DNA of 64,000 nt from assembly GCA_009823505.1 (NCBI GenBank), contig VZQC01001595.1, positions 1,005,636-1,069,635 of the forward strand, given 5' to 3'. The notes beneath the pieces are model-generated. The model saw only the letters and a list, made by a program, of their open reading frames with translations, was not told the origin of the DNA and made no database searches. The stretch comes from Rhizomys pruinosus (Eukaryota > Chordata > Mammalia > Rodentia > Spalacidae). The position numbers were made by a program, and so were the translations under genes. Of this stretch, positions 62,501 through 64,000 are shown one piece after another. The first letter of the stretch is position 1; each line of letters opens with the position of its first letter.

Positions 62501-64000
62501 AAAAAGCTAAAAATAAAAATATATTTAAAATAATTTGGTTCTTCCATGAAAGAAATTTTAGGTTTTACATTTTCTACTTGAAAGCCTTAGAAGACTTTCT
62601 TCAAGACATTTGTGAGTGTTCCAGTTGTGACATGGTTTTAGCTCCAAGTCAAATGCACTTGTTCGTGAACAAGTCAAGCTCTGTGTCAATATTAACTTAA
62701 TTATGTTAAACTTTGCAGACTTCATTATTAGCTTAAGAGCCAAGAAAAACATGCTCTTTTCTCATCCTACGAGAGGTAACTTATAACTGGAAAACTGTGG
62801 ATTTCTTTCTACTAAAGACCACTACATTGTTAATAAAACATTGCTTCTGTTGTGGTTTAATTTGACTTGAAATCAACAGCTGTTTCTTCTTTACTTATGT
62901 AGAATATTAGGAGTCATATTATCAGTTCTAGGACATGAAACTCTCTTCTATAACTTTTATTTTTGTTGAGCTATCTAATGATGGCTTTAAACACCTTTTG
63001 AAAAACATATTTGTCCACCACTGGAAAATCATTTCATAATTGACAAGATTATCCTTCAAGTTCAGAATAAAACTTCATGCATGTAGGGCTTCCTTTCCAG
63101 AAATGCTTTTCCAGCAGTGCTTGGTGAAACTTTAGAATCACATGCAGATGTTTAAATTTAACTGCTAATTAGTTTAAGGCAATGCATAACCATGGAAAAA
63201 GCACAGAAAGAAACGTTGAATGGTTTTGGCACTTTCTCTTTGCATTTGGTTCTTTTGTATTACATGACTGAAGACTTGTGCAAACAAGCTTGGGGTGGAG
63301 GAGCTGACTTGCACAGTGCACTGATGGATTAAAGGCAAGTTGCTCTGTGGGGCTCTGCCTGGGGCCCCTGGCTCACAGTGGTCTCACACTGGGAGCAACT
63401 CACATCCCTCTGCAAATGCTGTTGATAATTACTGCTTTGTGGAGCAGTGAGCTCACACTATTACACAAGATTAGTGTCGTACTAGAGAGGGGCCAGACCC
63501 TCTCTCTTTGCCAGCTAGGAAAATAGTGGGCACATTGCCACTTTAACAGCTATCAGGAGACCCCAAGTTAGTTTTCCTTCCCTTCAGCATATTCATTTTG
63601 GTGGATTCCAACTACAGGCTTCCAGTGTAGGGCAGGGACACCCAAACAAATGTCTCTTTCTCCTTTAAAACAAAGCTGCCCTTTTCTTTTCAGCTGTGAT
63701 ACTACTAAATGATAACCAAAAACCCATAACCTTCTATGAAACATAAACAAATCAGCACCCAGATCAGAGTACAAGGATCACAAGGGGGTATATCTACTTT
63801 GCAGGAAAGACATTTGCCCTGTTTAAAGTAAAACAGTTAAATGTGACTCCGTGGACTCCAAACAAATGCCTTTTGTGTACCAGAGCCATCTAGCGGGGAA
63901 GCCACTCAAATGTTACCAAATGTTTTGATTTCTGTAATAAGAGGTCTCTGTGGCCTTTTTTTTTTTTTTCTTCCAGATAACCATTTGACCTGTGTTCTGA

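Larger units (their letters stand above)
53721..64000 (+). other. VCAN: VCAN intron 12 (5' part; runs past the window)
   Basis: At least 10.3 kb with no further coding exon found. It holds microsatellites at 54162, 54563, 54857 and 61937, an uncertain repeat at 55184, a nested B1/B2 pair at 56388, a B2 at 57963, a B1 at 59468, a B3-like copy at 60135, a B1 at 61809 and a B2 at 62278. I see nothing I can name in 55560-56370, 56830-57950, 58200-59450, 60340-61800 and 62520-63950; the last of these is long, free of recognised repeats and less AT-rich. Confidence 0.85.

Noticed and set aside
63957..64000. Pyrimidine run ending in ttccag at the end of the window as a splice acceptor for the next exon
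   Set aside because: The sequence after it (ataaccatttgacctgtg) does not code for the expected QYENW start of the third lectin exon in any frame.

Overview
The window is a stretch of a rodent genome that carries the middle and 3' part of one gene, versican (VCAN), on the + strand. Seven coding exons could be placed with their splice sites: the second hyaluronan-binding link module (10902-11195), the GAG-alpha exon (17469-20453), the GAG-beta exon (36940-42141), two EGF-like exons (45550-45663 and 46858-46971) and the first two of three C-type lectin exons (52277-52435 and 53638-53720). The 5' exons (signal peptide, Ig domain, first link module) and the 3' exons (third lectin exon, Sushi/CCP domain, C-terminal tail) lie outside. 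No second active gene, tRNA, rRNA or CRISPR array was found. About 78% of the sequence is intron.

The organism is read from its repeats. There are many B1 (7SL-derived) and B2 (tRNA-derived) SINEs, a B3-like copy, ID-like sequence and antisense L1 fragments, which together point to a muroid rodent. The B2 copies differ clearly from my recollection of the Mus and Rattus consensus in the body and tail, so a non-murine lineage is likely. I cannot name the species.

Layout: 1-10901 is intron 5, with L1 pieces and SINEs. 10902-11195 is link module 2. 11196-17468 is a repeat-poor intron 6. 17469-20453 is GAG-alpha. 20454-36939 is the 16.5 kb intron 7, with a roughly 230 bp long inverted repeat, a chimeric SINE, an L1-like block with a 67 bp tandem repeat and an unidentified retrocopy-like block. 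It ends in a TG tract just upstream of GAG-beta (36940-42141). The EGF and lectin exons follow, and 53721-64000 is intron 12, which does not end in the window.

The exons work together as a hyaluronan-binding, chondroitin-sulfate-bearing matrix proteoglycan. The link module belongs to the N-terminal G1 domain that binds hyaluronan. The two GAG exons carry the chondroitin sulfate chains and the ADAMTS cleavage sites. The EGF, lectin and Sushi modules form the C-terminal G3 domain. The exons from link module 2 to EGF2 all begin and end in phase 1, so skipping either or both GAG exons keeps the frame, as in the known V0, V1, V2 and V3 forms.

The observations most worth checking are: (1) a chimeric SINE with a B2 head fused to B1, present at two loci and inserted each time as one unit judging by target-site duplications; (2) the long inverted repeat in intron 7; (3) a TG tract ending about 77 nt before the GAG-beta exon; (4) a perfect 17 bp hairpin about 300 nt before the GAG-alpha exon; (5) a Ser-Gly dipeptide placed directly after the main ADAMTS cleavage site. 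I did not find a wholly new genetic system.
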